From contig NZ_QFWW01000038.1 of assembly GCF_003265345.1 (NCBI RefSeq), forward strand, positions 1-64,000: 64,000 bases of DNA. The letters run 5' to 3'. The stretch is from Lentzea terrae. Lineage in GTDB: Bacteria > Actinomycetota > Actinomycetes > Mycobacteriales > Pseudonocardiaceae. A model generated the notes under the pieces. That model did no database searches. It had not been told where the DNA came from and saw nothing but the letters and a program-made list of their open reading frames with translations. Below are positions 33,223 through 42,094 of this stretch, one piece after another. The translations under genes and the position numbers were made by a program. Positions within the stretch are counted from its first letter, which is position 1, and every line of letters starts with the position of its first letter.

Positions 33223-35877
33223 TCACCGGGAACGATCGGTCAACAGGCCCGCCACCAGCGCCGTCCAGCCGGTCTGGTGGGTCGCGCCGAGACCCTCGCC
33301 CGTGTCGCCGTCGAAGTACTCGCTGAACGTGACGTGCTTGCGCCAAAGCGGTGACTCCGACGCCTCGATGCGCTTGCCGTCCGACGGTCTGCGTCCGTCG
33401 TGGTCGGGCAGGAACAACCCGATCAGCCGATCGCTCAGCTCGTCTGCCACCTGGCCTGCGGTGAGCCGGCGGCCGGAGTGCGTCGGCATCTCGACCTGGA
33501 ACGCGCCGTCGTGGAACGCGCAGACCGTCCTGAGCGCCTCGACCAGGAGCGCGTTGGTGGGCAGCCAGATCGGGCCGCGCCAGTTCGAGTTGCCGCCGAA
33601 CATCGGCGTGTTGGACTCGCCCGGCTCGTAGCCCATCCGGTGGTCCTGGCCGGCGACCTTGACCTCGAGGCCCTCGCGGTGAGCCGCGCTGAGGCTGCGG
33701 ATGCCGTGCGGCGACAGGAACTCGTGCTCGTCGAGCATCCGGTGCAGCACGCGCCGCAGCTTGTGCTCGTCCAGCAACGACACGAACGCGCCGCGCTCGT
33801 AGTGGAACGTGATGAACTGCCGCAGCTCCGGCCGGCGCTTGAGCAGGTGCTCCAACCGGCTGGTGAACCCGTGCAGCTCTTCGAGCACCCACGGTTCGAG
33901 CACGGCACTCGCGAGCAGCGGGATCAACCCGACCATCGACCGCACGCGCACCGGCTCGGACTCGACGCTGCCGTCCGGGTGTCGGCGCGAGACCCGGTCG
34001 TAGCAGAACCCGTCCTCGTCGTGCCAGATGCCGCTGCCCGACGACCCGAAGTGCGTGAACGCCTCCGCGATCGACAGGAAGTGCTCGACGAACTTCGTCG
34101 CAACGTCCTCATAGGACTCGTCATCGCGCGCCAGCTCCAGCGCGATCTGCATGAGGTGCAGGCTGTAGGCGGCCATCCACGAGGTCGCGTCCGACTGCTC
34201 GAGCCGCCACTCGCCCAGCATCGGCTCCGACCGGTTGACCGGCCCGATGTTGTCCATGCCGAGGAACCCGCCCTCGAACAGGTAGCTGCCGTCCGCGTCC
34301 TTGCGGTTCACCCACCACGAGAAGTTGAGCAGCAGCTTGTGGAAGATCTTGGCGAGGAACTGCCGGTCCTTGCTGCCGTCCGCCCGGTACACCTGCAACG
34401 CGGCCCACGCGTGCACCGGCGGGTTGACGTCGCCGAACTCCCACTCGTACGCGGGAATCTGGCCGTTCGGGTGCATCATCCACTCACGGCAGAACAGCAG
34501 CAGCTGCTCCTTCGCGAACGCCGGGTCGACCAACGTGAACGGAATCGTGTGGAACGCGAGGTCCCACGCCGCGAACCACGGGTACTCCCACTCGTCCGGC
34601 ATGGAGATCACGTCGGCGACGTCGAGGTGCCGCCAGTGCACGTTGCGCGCCTCGGGCGTACGTCTCGAACTGGGAGCTTCGGGCTTGGTCGGGTCGCCGT
34701 CGAGCCAGTCGCGCGTCCGGAACCGGTAGTGCTGCTTGGTCCACATCAACCCGGCCAGCGCGCGCCGCAGCACGTGCTTCTCCTCCGCGTTCGTGCCGGG
34801 CGCGATGGCGTCGTGAAACTCGTCGGCCTCGAGCTTTCTCGCTTGGAGCGTCTCTTCGAAGCTCGGCCCAAAAGGGTCCAGATGCCCGTCGCCGCCAATC
34901 AGCCGCAGCCGAACCGTCACCGTCTCGCCCGGCTCCACGGGGTCGAACGAGTACCAGGCCGCGAACTTCGTCCCGGCCGCCCCGGCGTCGTCCGGCCCGA
35001 CCACCTGACACGTGCTGGTGCTCCCGTGCACGACGTAGTTGCAGATGCCGTCCTTGGTCCACGGACTCGGATTCCGCTCAGCCCCGAAGAGCGACATCTC
35101 GTTGCTCTCGTTGTCCGTCATGAGCATCGACGGCGAGTCGTCCAGGTGCAGCGTGTACCGGCCGAGGTTGCCGTGGTCAGCGGTGACCTTGCGCCCGGCC
35201 GTCGTGCTCGCGACGAGCTGGCACGGCCGCTGGTCCCGCCCCCAGGCCCACGTGTTGCGAAACCAGAGCTGCGGCAACAGATGCAGCGGCGCGTCCTCGG
35301 GCCCGTGGTTGGTCGCCTTGATCTCGATGCAGATGTCGTCAGTGTCAGCCTTCGCGTAGGTGACCTGGACGTCGAAGAACCGGTTCTCGTCCAACACCCC
35401 GGTGTCGGCGAGCTCAGGCTCCCGGTTCTCCCGGCCGGCGTTCCGCGCCATCTCCCTGAGCTGCCCGTACGGGAACTCCTTCTGCGGATACCGGTAGACC
35501 ACCTGCATCCACGAGTGCGTGGGCGTCCCGTCCGTCACCCACCAGTGCTCCTTGACGTCCTCACCGTGGTTGCCCTCGTCGTTGGTGAGGCCGAAGTACC
35601 GCTCCTTGAGGATCGGATCCTTGCCGTTCCACAGGGCGACAGCGAGGTTGAGGAACCCGTGCACATCGCAAATCCCCGCGATGCCGTCCTCACCCCACCG
35701 GTAAGCGCGCGCACGAGCGTGATCGAAGGGAAACGACGCCCACGCGTCGCCCTCCGGTGAGTAGTCCTCTCTCACGGTGCCCCACTGGCGACCCGAGAGG
35801 TACGGCCCCCACAGCCGCCACGGCGAAGTCGGTGTCTCCGACTCCGCGAGACGCGCCCGTTCCGCATGTTCGCCCAT
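33223..35877 (-). CDS. GH63/MGH1-like glucosidase family protein
   Basis: The 884-residue protein is mostly an (alpha/alpha) barrel of the mannosylglycerate-hydrolase/glucosidase type: EWEYPWFAAWDLAFHTIPF, AYEWEFGDVNPPVHAWA and SNWRGPIWLPTNALLVEAL are typical. An N-terminal sugar-binding beta domain precedes it. It is cytosolic, as no signal peptide is present. The likely substrate is an alpha-glucoside or glucosylglycerate-type compatible solute. I used ATG 35877; GTG 35895 is 6 codons upstream and neither has a strong ribosome site. Confidence 0.82.
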   Translation of the reverse strand: MGEHAERARLAESETPTSPWRLWGPYLSGRQWGTVREDYSPEGDAWASFPFDHARARAYRWGEDGIAGICDVHGFLNLAVALWNGKDPILKERYFGLTNDEGNHGEDVKEHWWVTDGTPTHSWMQVVYRYPQKEFPYGQLREMARNAGRENREPELADTGVLDENRFFDVQVTYAKADTDDICIEIKATNHGPEDAPLHLLPQLWFRNTWAWGRDQRPCQLVASTTAGRKVTADHGNLGRYTLHLDDSPSMLMTDNESNEMSLFGAERNPSPWTKDGICNYVVHGSTSTCQVVGPDDAGAAGTKFAAWYSFDPVEPGETVTVRLRLIGGDGHLDPFGPSFEETLQARKLEADEFHDAIAPGTNAEEKHVLRRALAGLMWTKQHYRFRTRDWLDGDPTKPEAPSSRRTPEARNVHWRHLDVADVISMPDEWEYPWFAAWDLAFHTIPFTLVDPAFAKEQLLLFCREWMMHPNGQIPAYEWEFGDVNPPVHAWAALQVYRADGSKDRQFLAKIFHKLLLNFSWWVNRKDADGSYLFEGGFLGMDNIGPVNRSEPMLGEWRLEQSDATSWMAAYSLHLMQIALELARDDESYEDVATKFVEHFLSIAEAFTHFGSSGSGIWHDEDGFCYDRVSRRHPDGSVESEPVRVRSMVGLIPLLASAVLEPWVLEELHGFTSRLEHLLKRRPELRQFITFHYERGAFVSLLDEHKLRRVLHRMLDEHEFLSPHGIRSLSAAHREGLEVKVAGQDHRMGYEPGESNTPMFGGNSNWRGPIWLPTNALLVEALRTVCAFHDGAFQVEMPTHSGRRLTAGQVADELSDRLIGLFLPDHDGRRPSDGKRIEASESPLWRKHVTFSEYFDGDTGEGLGATHQTGWTALVAGLLTDRSR

Positions 35878-36014
35878 CGCCCCAGTGTGAGACACCAGGT
35901 CAGACGGCTGGTCGGGCCCACGTCTTGTCTGAGTTATTCCTCACTAAAAGCTCGGCTGAGCGTGACCTGAACGGCCCATTTTCGATCGCACCCGAATGAC
36001 GCCAGCATGCTGGG

Positions 36015-38135
36015 ATGGCGCGCGACAACAACGGCGGACCACCGAGCAACGCACAATCGCGCTCGCCCAGAAGGTCACGCGTCGGTGTGGCGCGCGACGA
36101 CAGCGAGGACGACGTCTTCGAGTGGGCGGTGAAGGCCGCGTCAGAGGAGCATGCCCCCGACGAGGGCGAGATTCGCGTGCTGCGGGTGGCCAAACCGCTG
36201 ATCATGGCGTCCGCGTCGGCCCAGCACGACAACTACGTCGCCGCCCGCCGGTCCGCCACCAAGGCCGCCACCGTCGAGTGGGCTGCTCGCCGGGCCGTGT
36301 TCTGGCGGTGGGGTTTCGTCGTGGTGATACCCGCGTTGTCCTGGGCGGCCGTGGGCGTGATCTGGGAGCGGAGTCCTGTGCTCGCCGGTGACTGGCGCCT
36401 CGTACCGCTGGTGCTCGGCATCTCGCTCGCCGCGATGGCGTTGGCGTCCGCAGGTTACGGCGGAAAGGTGATCGCGCGCTGGTGGGCTCTCGTCAGCTGC
36501 GCCGCCGGTACCTACTACTTCATGGAGGCCGGCCTGGATGGGCCCGAGTCCGTCAAGAAGCAGATCTTCGCCCTGGCGATCGCCCTGGGCCTGGCCCACG
36601 AAATGCGGCCGGCGCTGCGGACCGTCCTGCCGTCCAGGAGAGCCATGGCCAAACTCGCCGCGGTCGAGCCGGCTCTGGCCGGGTGGCGAGCGGCGGTGCT
36701 CAACGAGGGCGTGCTGCCCGTCATGCGTGCCGAGCGGAGCAGCAGGCAGGTCGTGCTCGGCAACGAGTTGGCGTTCACCGATGCGCACCGCCTGCTCAAG
36801 GGCGGTTCGATGATCGGCCATCAACCCGTGCAGGCGGGCTGGGAGCTGGCCGCGCTCGTCGACACCCTCGACGCCGGGAGCCTCGCCCTCGCCGGACCCC
36901 GCGGAGCGGGCAAGACCAGCGTGCTGCGAGCGTTCTGCCAGGGCGCCTACCGGAAAGCGAACCAACCGGCGGACCTCACGATCCTGGTAGCGGCGCCGGT
37001 CGACTACGTGCCGAGGGAGTTCGTGCTGCACCTGTATGCGCGTGCCTGCCAGGCGGTGTTGACGCACCTGCGCGATGTCGACGAGTACACGGTGGAGCGA
37101 GCCGGGCGGCGCGACTGGTGGTGGACGTCGCCGACCGATTCGATGCTGCTCGCCAGGTCAGCTCAACAAGGGCTGCGCGACATCGCCTACGTGCAGACCC
37201 ACAGCGGCGAGTCGAGCGGGAAGATCGGCTTTCGCGGCGTCGAGATGGCGTTCAAGCGCGGCGTCAGCCTGGCCGGCCGCCCGGCGACGTTCCCCGAGGT
37301 GGTGGACGACTTCCGCCACTTCGTCCGCACCGCCGCGAAGACGCTGGCGCCGGTCCGCGTCGTGATCGCCATCGACGAGATGGATCGGATCGGCGCCGGT
37401 GAGCCCGCGCGCAGGTTCCTGAACGAGATCAAGGCGATCTTCGACGTGCCCGGCTGCTACTACCTGATGTCCGTCTCCACCGAGGCCCAGCACGACTTCG
37501 AGCTGGCGGGCACCGGCTTGCGCAGCGTGTTCGACAGCTCCTTCGACGAGGTCGTCCGCGTGGACTACCTGGACTTCGACCTGGCGCGGCCTTTGCTCAG
37601 CAGGTCGGTGGACGGGCTGCCGGAGTCGTTCGTGGCGCTGGCCTACGTCTTCTCCGGCGGCCTGGCCCGCCAACTGACCAGATCGGCGCGCGCGATCGTC
37701 CGGCAGCGACCGGGCACGAGGCTGGAGGTCGTCGCCGCGAAGCTGGCCGCCGACGAGCTCGACAGGGTGTGCAAGACGACCAGCGACGCGTTGACCGCCG
37801 TGGAGAGCGGCGACGGGGTGACAGGACTCCTGCGAGTGCTCGCCGACCCGGTGGATGATCTGCGCGTCTTCCGCAAGGCGATCCAGGCGGCCTACGACGG
37901 TGAGGACTCCGCGACAAGGAACCTGCGCGACCTCGCCGCCGCACGGATCGAGTTCCTGGCCGTCGTACGCGACTACTTCACCAACGACCTGACCGAGGTC
38001 GTCCCCGCGCACGTCAACGCGCTCGCGAGAGCGCGCAGGTACGCGGGGAGCAACCCGGCAACAGGCCTGGCCCTGCTGGAGGAGTTCAGCGCTGCGACGC
38101 CTGAGCGTCCAGCACCAGAGCAACCGCCTCAGTGA
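36015..38135 (+). CDS. Membrane-anchored P-loop NTPase
   Basis: The 706-residue protein has a charged N-terminus, three to four membrane helices (about 98-115, 129-147, 155-171, 183-196) and an AAA/STAND-like NTPase with Walker A GPRGAGKTS (294-302) and Walker B VVIAIDEMD (449-457). A long C-terminal helical part follows. It resembles KAP-type membrane NTPases, in which transmembrane helices accompany the P-loop, though here they precede it. The N-terminus (MARDNNGGPP) is disordered. Its role is unknown; such ATPases occur in signalling and in phage defence. The 3' end overlaps the convergent M20 gene by 50 nt. Confidence 0.7.
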   Translation: MARDNNGGPPSNAQSRSPRRSRVGVARDDSEDDVFEWAVKAASEEHAPDEGEIRVLRVAKPLIMASASAQHDNYVAARRSATKAATVEWAARRAVFWRWGFVVVIPALSWAAVGVIWERSPVLAGDWRLVPLVLGISLAAMALASAGYGGKVIARWWALVSCAAGTYYFMEAGLDGPESVKKQIFALAIALGLAHEMRPALRTVLPSRRAMAKLAAVEPALAGWRAAVLNEGVLPVMRAERSSRQVVLGNELAFTDAHRLLKGGSMIGHQPVQAGWELAALVDTLDAGSLALAGPRGAGKTSVLRAFCQGAYRKANQPADLTILVAAPVDYVPREFVLHLYARACQAVLTHLRDVDEYTVERAGRRDWWWTSPTDSMLLARSAQQGLRDIAYVQTHSGESSGKIGFRGVEMAFKRGVSLAGRPATFPEVVDDFRHFVRTAAKTLAPVRVVIAIDEMDRIGAGEPARRFLNEIKAIFDVPGCYYLMSVSTEAQHDFELAGTGLRSVFDSSFDEVVRVDYLDFDLARPLLSRSVDGLPESFVALAYVFSGGLARQLTRSARAIVRQRPGTRLEVVAAKLAADELDRVCKTTSDALTAVESGDGVTGLLRVLADPVDDLRVFRKAIQAAYDGEDSATRNLRDLAAARIEFLAVVRDYFTNDLTEVVPAHVNALARARRYAGSNPATGLALLEEFSAATPERPAPEQPPQ

Positions 38136-39504
38136 TCCGAGCCGCATGCGCCAGGTGCAGCCACTCGTCCGGCACGTGGCAGTTCGAGTCCGGCCCAACC
38201 GCACCGGTCACCAGGAACTGCGCCTCGGGGTAGGCCTCGTGCAGCAGCCCCATGAACGGGATCGACCCACCGAGCGACACGGTCCGCCAAGGCGCGCCGA
38301 AGACCTCCTTGCCGGCGTCGTCCAAAACCGCCGACAGCCACGGCGCGAGCTCCGGCGCGTTCCACCCGTCAGCAGCCTCGACCCGAGACAGCTCGACAGT
38401 CGCGTTGTAGGGCACATCCGTGGTCAGCCGCTCACGAACCGCCTCCAAGGCCCGAGCCGACGAAGCCGTGGGCGGCAACCGGAACGAGAGCACCAAAGAC
38501 GTGAACGGTCGCAGCACGTTGCCGGCGTCGTCGGGCAACGGCAGGCCGTCGGCACCCGTCACGGACAACGTCGGCCGCCAGCCGGTGCCCAGCGCCTGCT
38601 CGACCTCGTCGGAGGACATCGGCTGAAGGTCACCAACACGCGGCACGGGACCCCACAGAGCACCCGGCGCAGCCTCGACGGCCTCACGAACCTCGGCCAG
38701 GCGATGGGCAGGGATCTCGACGTGCATCTCCGGCACGAGGATCTCGCCGGTCAACGAGTCCTCCAGCCGGTCCAGCAGCACCCGCGCGATGCGGAACGAC
38801 GACGGCACCATGCCGGACGACATGCCGGAGTGCAGTCCACCCTCCAGCACGCGCACGGTCAGCGTGACCTGCACCAACCCGCGCAGCGACGTGGTCAGCC
38901 ACATGCGGTCGTAGTCCGAGCCACCGGAGTCCAGGCACACCACCAAAGAAACCTGGCCCAGCCGCGAGGACAAATGCGAAAGGTACGCGGGCAGATCGGG
39001 CGAACCCGACTCCTCGCCGGTCTCCAGCAAAACGACGCAACGAGAGTGTGAGCCGCCTGCTGCGCGCACGGCCTCGAGAGCGGCGATCGCGGCGTAACCG
39101 GAGTAACCGTCATCCGCCGCGCCACGCCCGTAGAGACGTCCGTCACGCAGCACGGGGGTCCACGGACCGAGGCCAGGACCCCAACCACCCACCGGCGGCT
39201 GCTTGTCGAGGTGTCCGTAGAGCAACACCGTGTCGTCGCCCGCGTTACCAAACGCGGGGACGTCGACCACCAGAAGCGGCGTGCGTCCCGCCAGTTGGAC
39301 GACGTCCAGCACCGCGCCGGGCAGCGCGCGGGACTCGATCCAGGCGCGCACGTGGGAGATCGCGGCGGCCAGTTCGCCGTGTTCTTCCCAGGCCGGGTCG
39401 AACGCGGGCGAGATCGCCGGCACGGCGACGAGCTGAGACAGGCTCGGGACGATGTCGGAGTCCCAGAGCGTCCGGACGGTGCTGGTCACAACTGAACGGT
39501 CCAC
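38086..39504 (-). CDS. M20-family metallo-dipeptidase
   Basis: The 472-residue protein has the M20 two-zinc centre: YGHLDKQPP (His-x-Asp), GRGAADDG (bridging Asp) and LETGEESGSP (catalytic Glu pair). The lid region and DSNCHVPDEWL with its metal-binding His near the C-terminus are present. It belongs to the group of dipeptidases like those acting on Xaa-His or on beta-Ala-His type peptides. Start is GTG 39504. It is cytosolic. Its 3' end lies inside the NTPase gene tail. Confidence 0.9.
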   Translation of the reverse strand: MDRSVVTSTVRTLWDSDIVPSLSQLVAVPAISPAFDPAWEEHGELAAAISHVRAWIESRALPGAVLDVVQLAGRTPLLVVDVPAFGNAGDDTVLLYGHLDKQPPVGGWGPGLGPWTPVLRDGRLYGRGAADDGYSGYAAIAALEAVRAAGGSHSRCVVLLETGEESGSPDLPAYLSHLSSRLGQVSLVVCLDSGGSDYDRMWLTTSLRGLVQVTLTVRVLEGGLHSGMSSGMVPSSFRIARVLLDRLEDSLTGEILVPEMHVEIPAHRLAEVREAVEAAPGALWGPVPRVGDLQPMSSDEVEQALGTGWRPTLSVTGADGLPLPDDAGNVLRPFTSLVLSFRLPPTASSARALEAVRERLTTDVPYNATVELSRVEAADGWNAPELAPWLSAVLDDAGKEVFGAPWRTVSLGGSIPFMGLLHEAYPEAQFLVTGAVGPDSNCHVPDEWLHLAHAARITEAVALVLDAQASQR

Positions 39505-39858
39505 CTCTCGATCCTGTCACGACTCCGCCTCTGCTCGCGTGCAGAACCGTGTCCGTGGAGACCTCCGCCGAAGTTAACGATCGGTAACTGGGACAGCTGC
39601 GTCCGGTAATCGAACAGCCTAGTCGGAGGACAAAAAGTCGAACCTCCGACTGTTGTCGCTGATCAGAACGTTGACTTGTGTGTTACGAAGTGGGACGGGT
39701 CTCACCAACACAGGTGAGGCCGTGTCAGGATGTGGTCGTAAGCCACCGTCACCGTCGACGGCTGCCTCCGGCCCCACAGGGTTGGCGGCGACCGCCGACG
39801 TCGCCGCACGAGGTCGTCACGAGCGATCAGGCGGTCGGAGAGACAGAGGAGAAGGCGC
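39505..39858 (+). promoter_or_regulatory. Upstream region of the 2-oxoacid dehydrogenase operon
   Basis: This 354-bp gap holds no convincing gene. It contains a perfect 9-bp inverted repeat AGTCGGAGG (39621-39629) and CCTCCGACT (39643-39651) with a 13-nt loop, then a TTGACT hexamer (39671-39676) that could be a -35 box. The DNA is less GC-rich up to about 39720, as promoters are here. A good ribosome site AGAGGAGAAGG precedes the E1alpha start. The inverted repeat is a candidate operator. Confidence 0.45.
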
Positions 39859-41055
39859 ATGTCGTCCCCTGAGCAATGGACGCACCCTGAGCCGGACGCA
39901 GCGCCGGCCGCCACTGCCGCAAAACCGACAGCGGAACAGGTGATCGCAGGCTTGCGAGCGACAGACGAGGGTGGCGCCGACCTGGTGCAGCTCCTCACTC
40001 CCGAAGGTGAGCGGGTCACGCACCCGGACTTCGACATCGACATCACGCCGGAGGAGCTGCGCGGTCTGTACCGCGACATGGTCCTGATCCGCCGCGTCGA
40101 CCGCGAGGCCAACGCGCTGCAGCGCAAGGGCCAGCTCGGCATCTGGGTGCCGCTGCTCGGTCAGGAGGCCGCGCAGATCGGCGCCGGCCGCGCGATGCGC
40201 GAGACCGACATGGCCTTCCCGAGCTACCGCGAGCACGGCATCGCGTGGACCCGCGGGATCAACCCCACGGAGCTGCTCGGCATCTTCCGCGGCACCGACC
40301 AGGGCACGTGGGACCCGGTCGAGAAGCGCTTCCACCCGTACACGATCGTCATCGGCAACCAGGTCCTCAACGCGGCCGGGTACGCGATGGGCCAGAAGTT
40401 CGACGGCAAGGTCGGCGACGACGACGGCGAAGCCACCATGTGCTTCTTCGGCGATGGCGCGACGAGCCAGGGCGACGTGCACGAGGGCTTCGTGTGGGCG
40501 GCTGTCTACGACGCGCCGCTCGTCTTCTTCTGCCAGAACAACCAGTGGGCCATCTCCGAGCCCACCGAGCGCCAGTCGCGCCTGCCGCTGTACCAGCGCG
40601 CCCGCGGCTACGGCTTCCCCGGCATCCGGGTCGACGGCAACGACGTCCTCGCGACGCTGGCCGTCACGAAGTGGGCGCTGAACGAGTGCCGCCACGGCAA
40701 CGGCCCGATCCTGATCGAGGCGTTCACCTACCGGATGGACGCGCACACCACCTCCGACGACCCGACCCGCTACCGGCTGTCGGACGAGCTGGAGATGTGG
40801 AAGCTCAAGGACCCGATCGAGCGGGTCAAGGTCTACCTGGTCCGCCAGCAGTGGGCGGACAACGAGTTCTTCGACAGCGTCGAGGCGGACGCGGACAAGC
40901 TGGGCGAGGAGTTGCGGGAGTTCTGCACGAACATGCCCGATCCGCCCGCGGAGCGGATCTTCAGCAACGTGTACGCGGAGGGGAACCCCGTCCTCGAAGC
41001 ACAGCGCGATGAGTTCCTCGACTACGTCTCGGGTTTTGCTGGAGGTGAGCACTGA
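39859..41055 (+). CDS. 2-oxoacid dehydrogenase E1 component, alpha subunit
   Basis: The 398-residue subunit has the thiamine-diphosphate motif GDG...NN (FFGDGATSQGDVHEGF to CQNNQWA, about residues 196-230) and RYRLSDE with conserved phosphorylation-loop-like residues (TYRMDAHTTSDDPTR). It makes the E1 heterotetramer with the next gene, oxidatively decarboxylating pyruvate or branched-chain 2-oxo acids. Family placement between PdhA and BkdA is uncertain; the order alpha-beta-E2 is common for actinobacterial branched-chain complexes. The first 70 residues form a Pro/Ala-rich extension. Confidence 0.93.
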   Translation: MSSPEQWTHPEPDAAPAATAAKPTAEQVIAGLRATDEGGADLVQLLTPEGERVTHPDFDIDITPEELRGLYRDMVLIRRVDREANALQRKGQLGIWVPLLGQEAAQIGAGRAMRETDMAFPSYREHGIAWTRGINPTELLGIFRGTDQGTWDPVEKRFHPYTIVIGNQVLNAAGYAMGQKFDGKVGDDDGEATMCFFGDGATSQGDVHEGFVWAAVYDAPLVFFCQNNQWAISEPTERQSRLPLYQRARGYGFPGIRVDGNDVLATLAVTKWALNECRHGNGPILIEAFTYRMDAHTTSDDPTRYRLSDELEMWKLKDPIERVKVYLVRQQWADNEFFDSVEADADKLGEELREFCTNMPDPPAERIFSNVYAEGNPVLEAQRDEFLDYVSGFAGGEH

Positions 41056-42080
41056 TGGCTGCTCCGACGATGGATCGTTCGACCGCAGCTGCCCCGGCGA
41101 CCCCGGTGCAGACGCTCACGATCTCGAAGGCGCTCAACATGGGCCTGCGGGCGGCCATGGAGGCCAACCCCAAGGTCATCATGATGGGCGAGGACATCGG
41201 CAAGCTCGGTGGTGTCTTCCGAATCACCGACGGTCTGCAGAAGGACTTCGGTGAGCAGCGCGTGCTCGACACGCCGCTCGCGGAGTCCGGCATCATCGGC
41301 ACGGCTGTGGGCCTCGCGATCCGCGGCTACCGCCCGGTGTGCGAGATCCAGTTCGACGGCTTCATCTTCCCGGGCTTCGACCAGATCGTGTCGCAGGTCG
41401 CGAAGCTGCACTACCGCACGCAGGGCAAGATCAAGATGCCCATCGTGATCCGCGTGCCGTTCGGTGGCGGCATCGGTGCCGTCGAGCACCACTCGGAGTC
41501 GCCCGAGTCGTACTTCGCGCACACCGCCGGCCTCAAGGTCGTCTCGTGCTCGAACCCGGCCGACGCGTACTGGATGATCCAGCAGGCGATCGACTGCGAC
41601 GACCCGGTGCTGTTCTTCGAGCCCAAGCGCCGTTACTACGAGAAGGGCGAGGTCGACACCACGGCCCAGCCCGGCAAGCTGTTCGAGTCGCGCGTGCTGC
41701 GTTCCGGCACGGACGCCACGTTGGTCGCGTACGGCCCGATGGTGCGCACGTCTCTCGACGCCGCCAACGCGGCTGCTGAGGACGGCACGTCGCTGGAGGT
41801 CATCGACCTGCGCACGCTGTCGCCGCTCGACCTCGCGCCCGTGTTCGAGTCGGTGCGCCGCACCGGCCGGCTGGTCGTCGTGTCCGAGGCGCCGTCCGAG
41901 TCCTCGATCGCCAGCGAGATTGCAGCGAAGGTCCAGCAGGAGTGCTTCTACTCGCTGCAGGCACCGGTGCTGCGGGTGACCGGTTTCGACACCCCGTACC
42001 CGCCGTCGAAGCTCGAGGAGGAGTTCCTCCCCGATCTCGACCGGGTGCTGCACGCCGTCGACCGCTCTCTCGCCTGGTAA
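41055..42080 (+). CDS. 2-oxoacid dehydrogenase E1 component, beta subunit
   Basis: The 341-residue subunit is a transketolase-type beta chain: VIMMGEDIGKLGGVFRITDGL, DTPLAESGIIGTAVGLA, EIQFDGFIFPGFDQI and GGGIGAVEHHSESPE, with the conserved HHS near the active site and RTGRLVVVSEAP at the C-terminal domain. Its ATG shares a base with the alpha stop (TGATG), so the subunits are made together in equal amounts. A charged linker TMDRSTAAAPATPVQ precedes the domain. Confidence 0.95.
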   Translation: MAAPTMDRSTAAAPATPVQTLTISKALNMGLRAAMEANPKVIMMGEDIGKLGGVFRITDGLQKDFGEQRVLDTPLAESGIIGTAVGLAIRGYRPVCEIQFDGFIFPGFDQIVSQVAKLHYRTQGKIKMPIVIRVPFGGGIGAVEHHSESPESYFAHTAGLKVVSCSNPADAYWMIQQAIDCDDPVLFFEPKRRYYEKGEVDTTAQPGKLFESRVLRSGTDATLVAYGPMVRTSLDAANAAAEDGTSLEVIDLRTLSPLDLAPVFESVRRTGRLVVVSEAPSESSIASEIAAKVQQECFYSLQAPVLRVTGFDTPYPPSKLEEEFLPDLDRVLHAVDRSLAW

Positions 42081-42094
42081 GGGGAACAACGGAA

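Noticed and set aside
33400..35760. 786-codon plus-strand frame opposite the glucosidase-like gene
   Set aside because: It is antisense to a gene with clear family motifs, and its composition is that of an antisense artefact.
39653..39943. Small plus-strand frames upstream of the E1alpha gene
   Set aside because: They overlap one another in different frames, have no ribosome site, and read through the promoter region of the operon.
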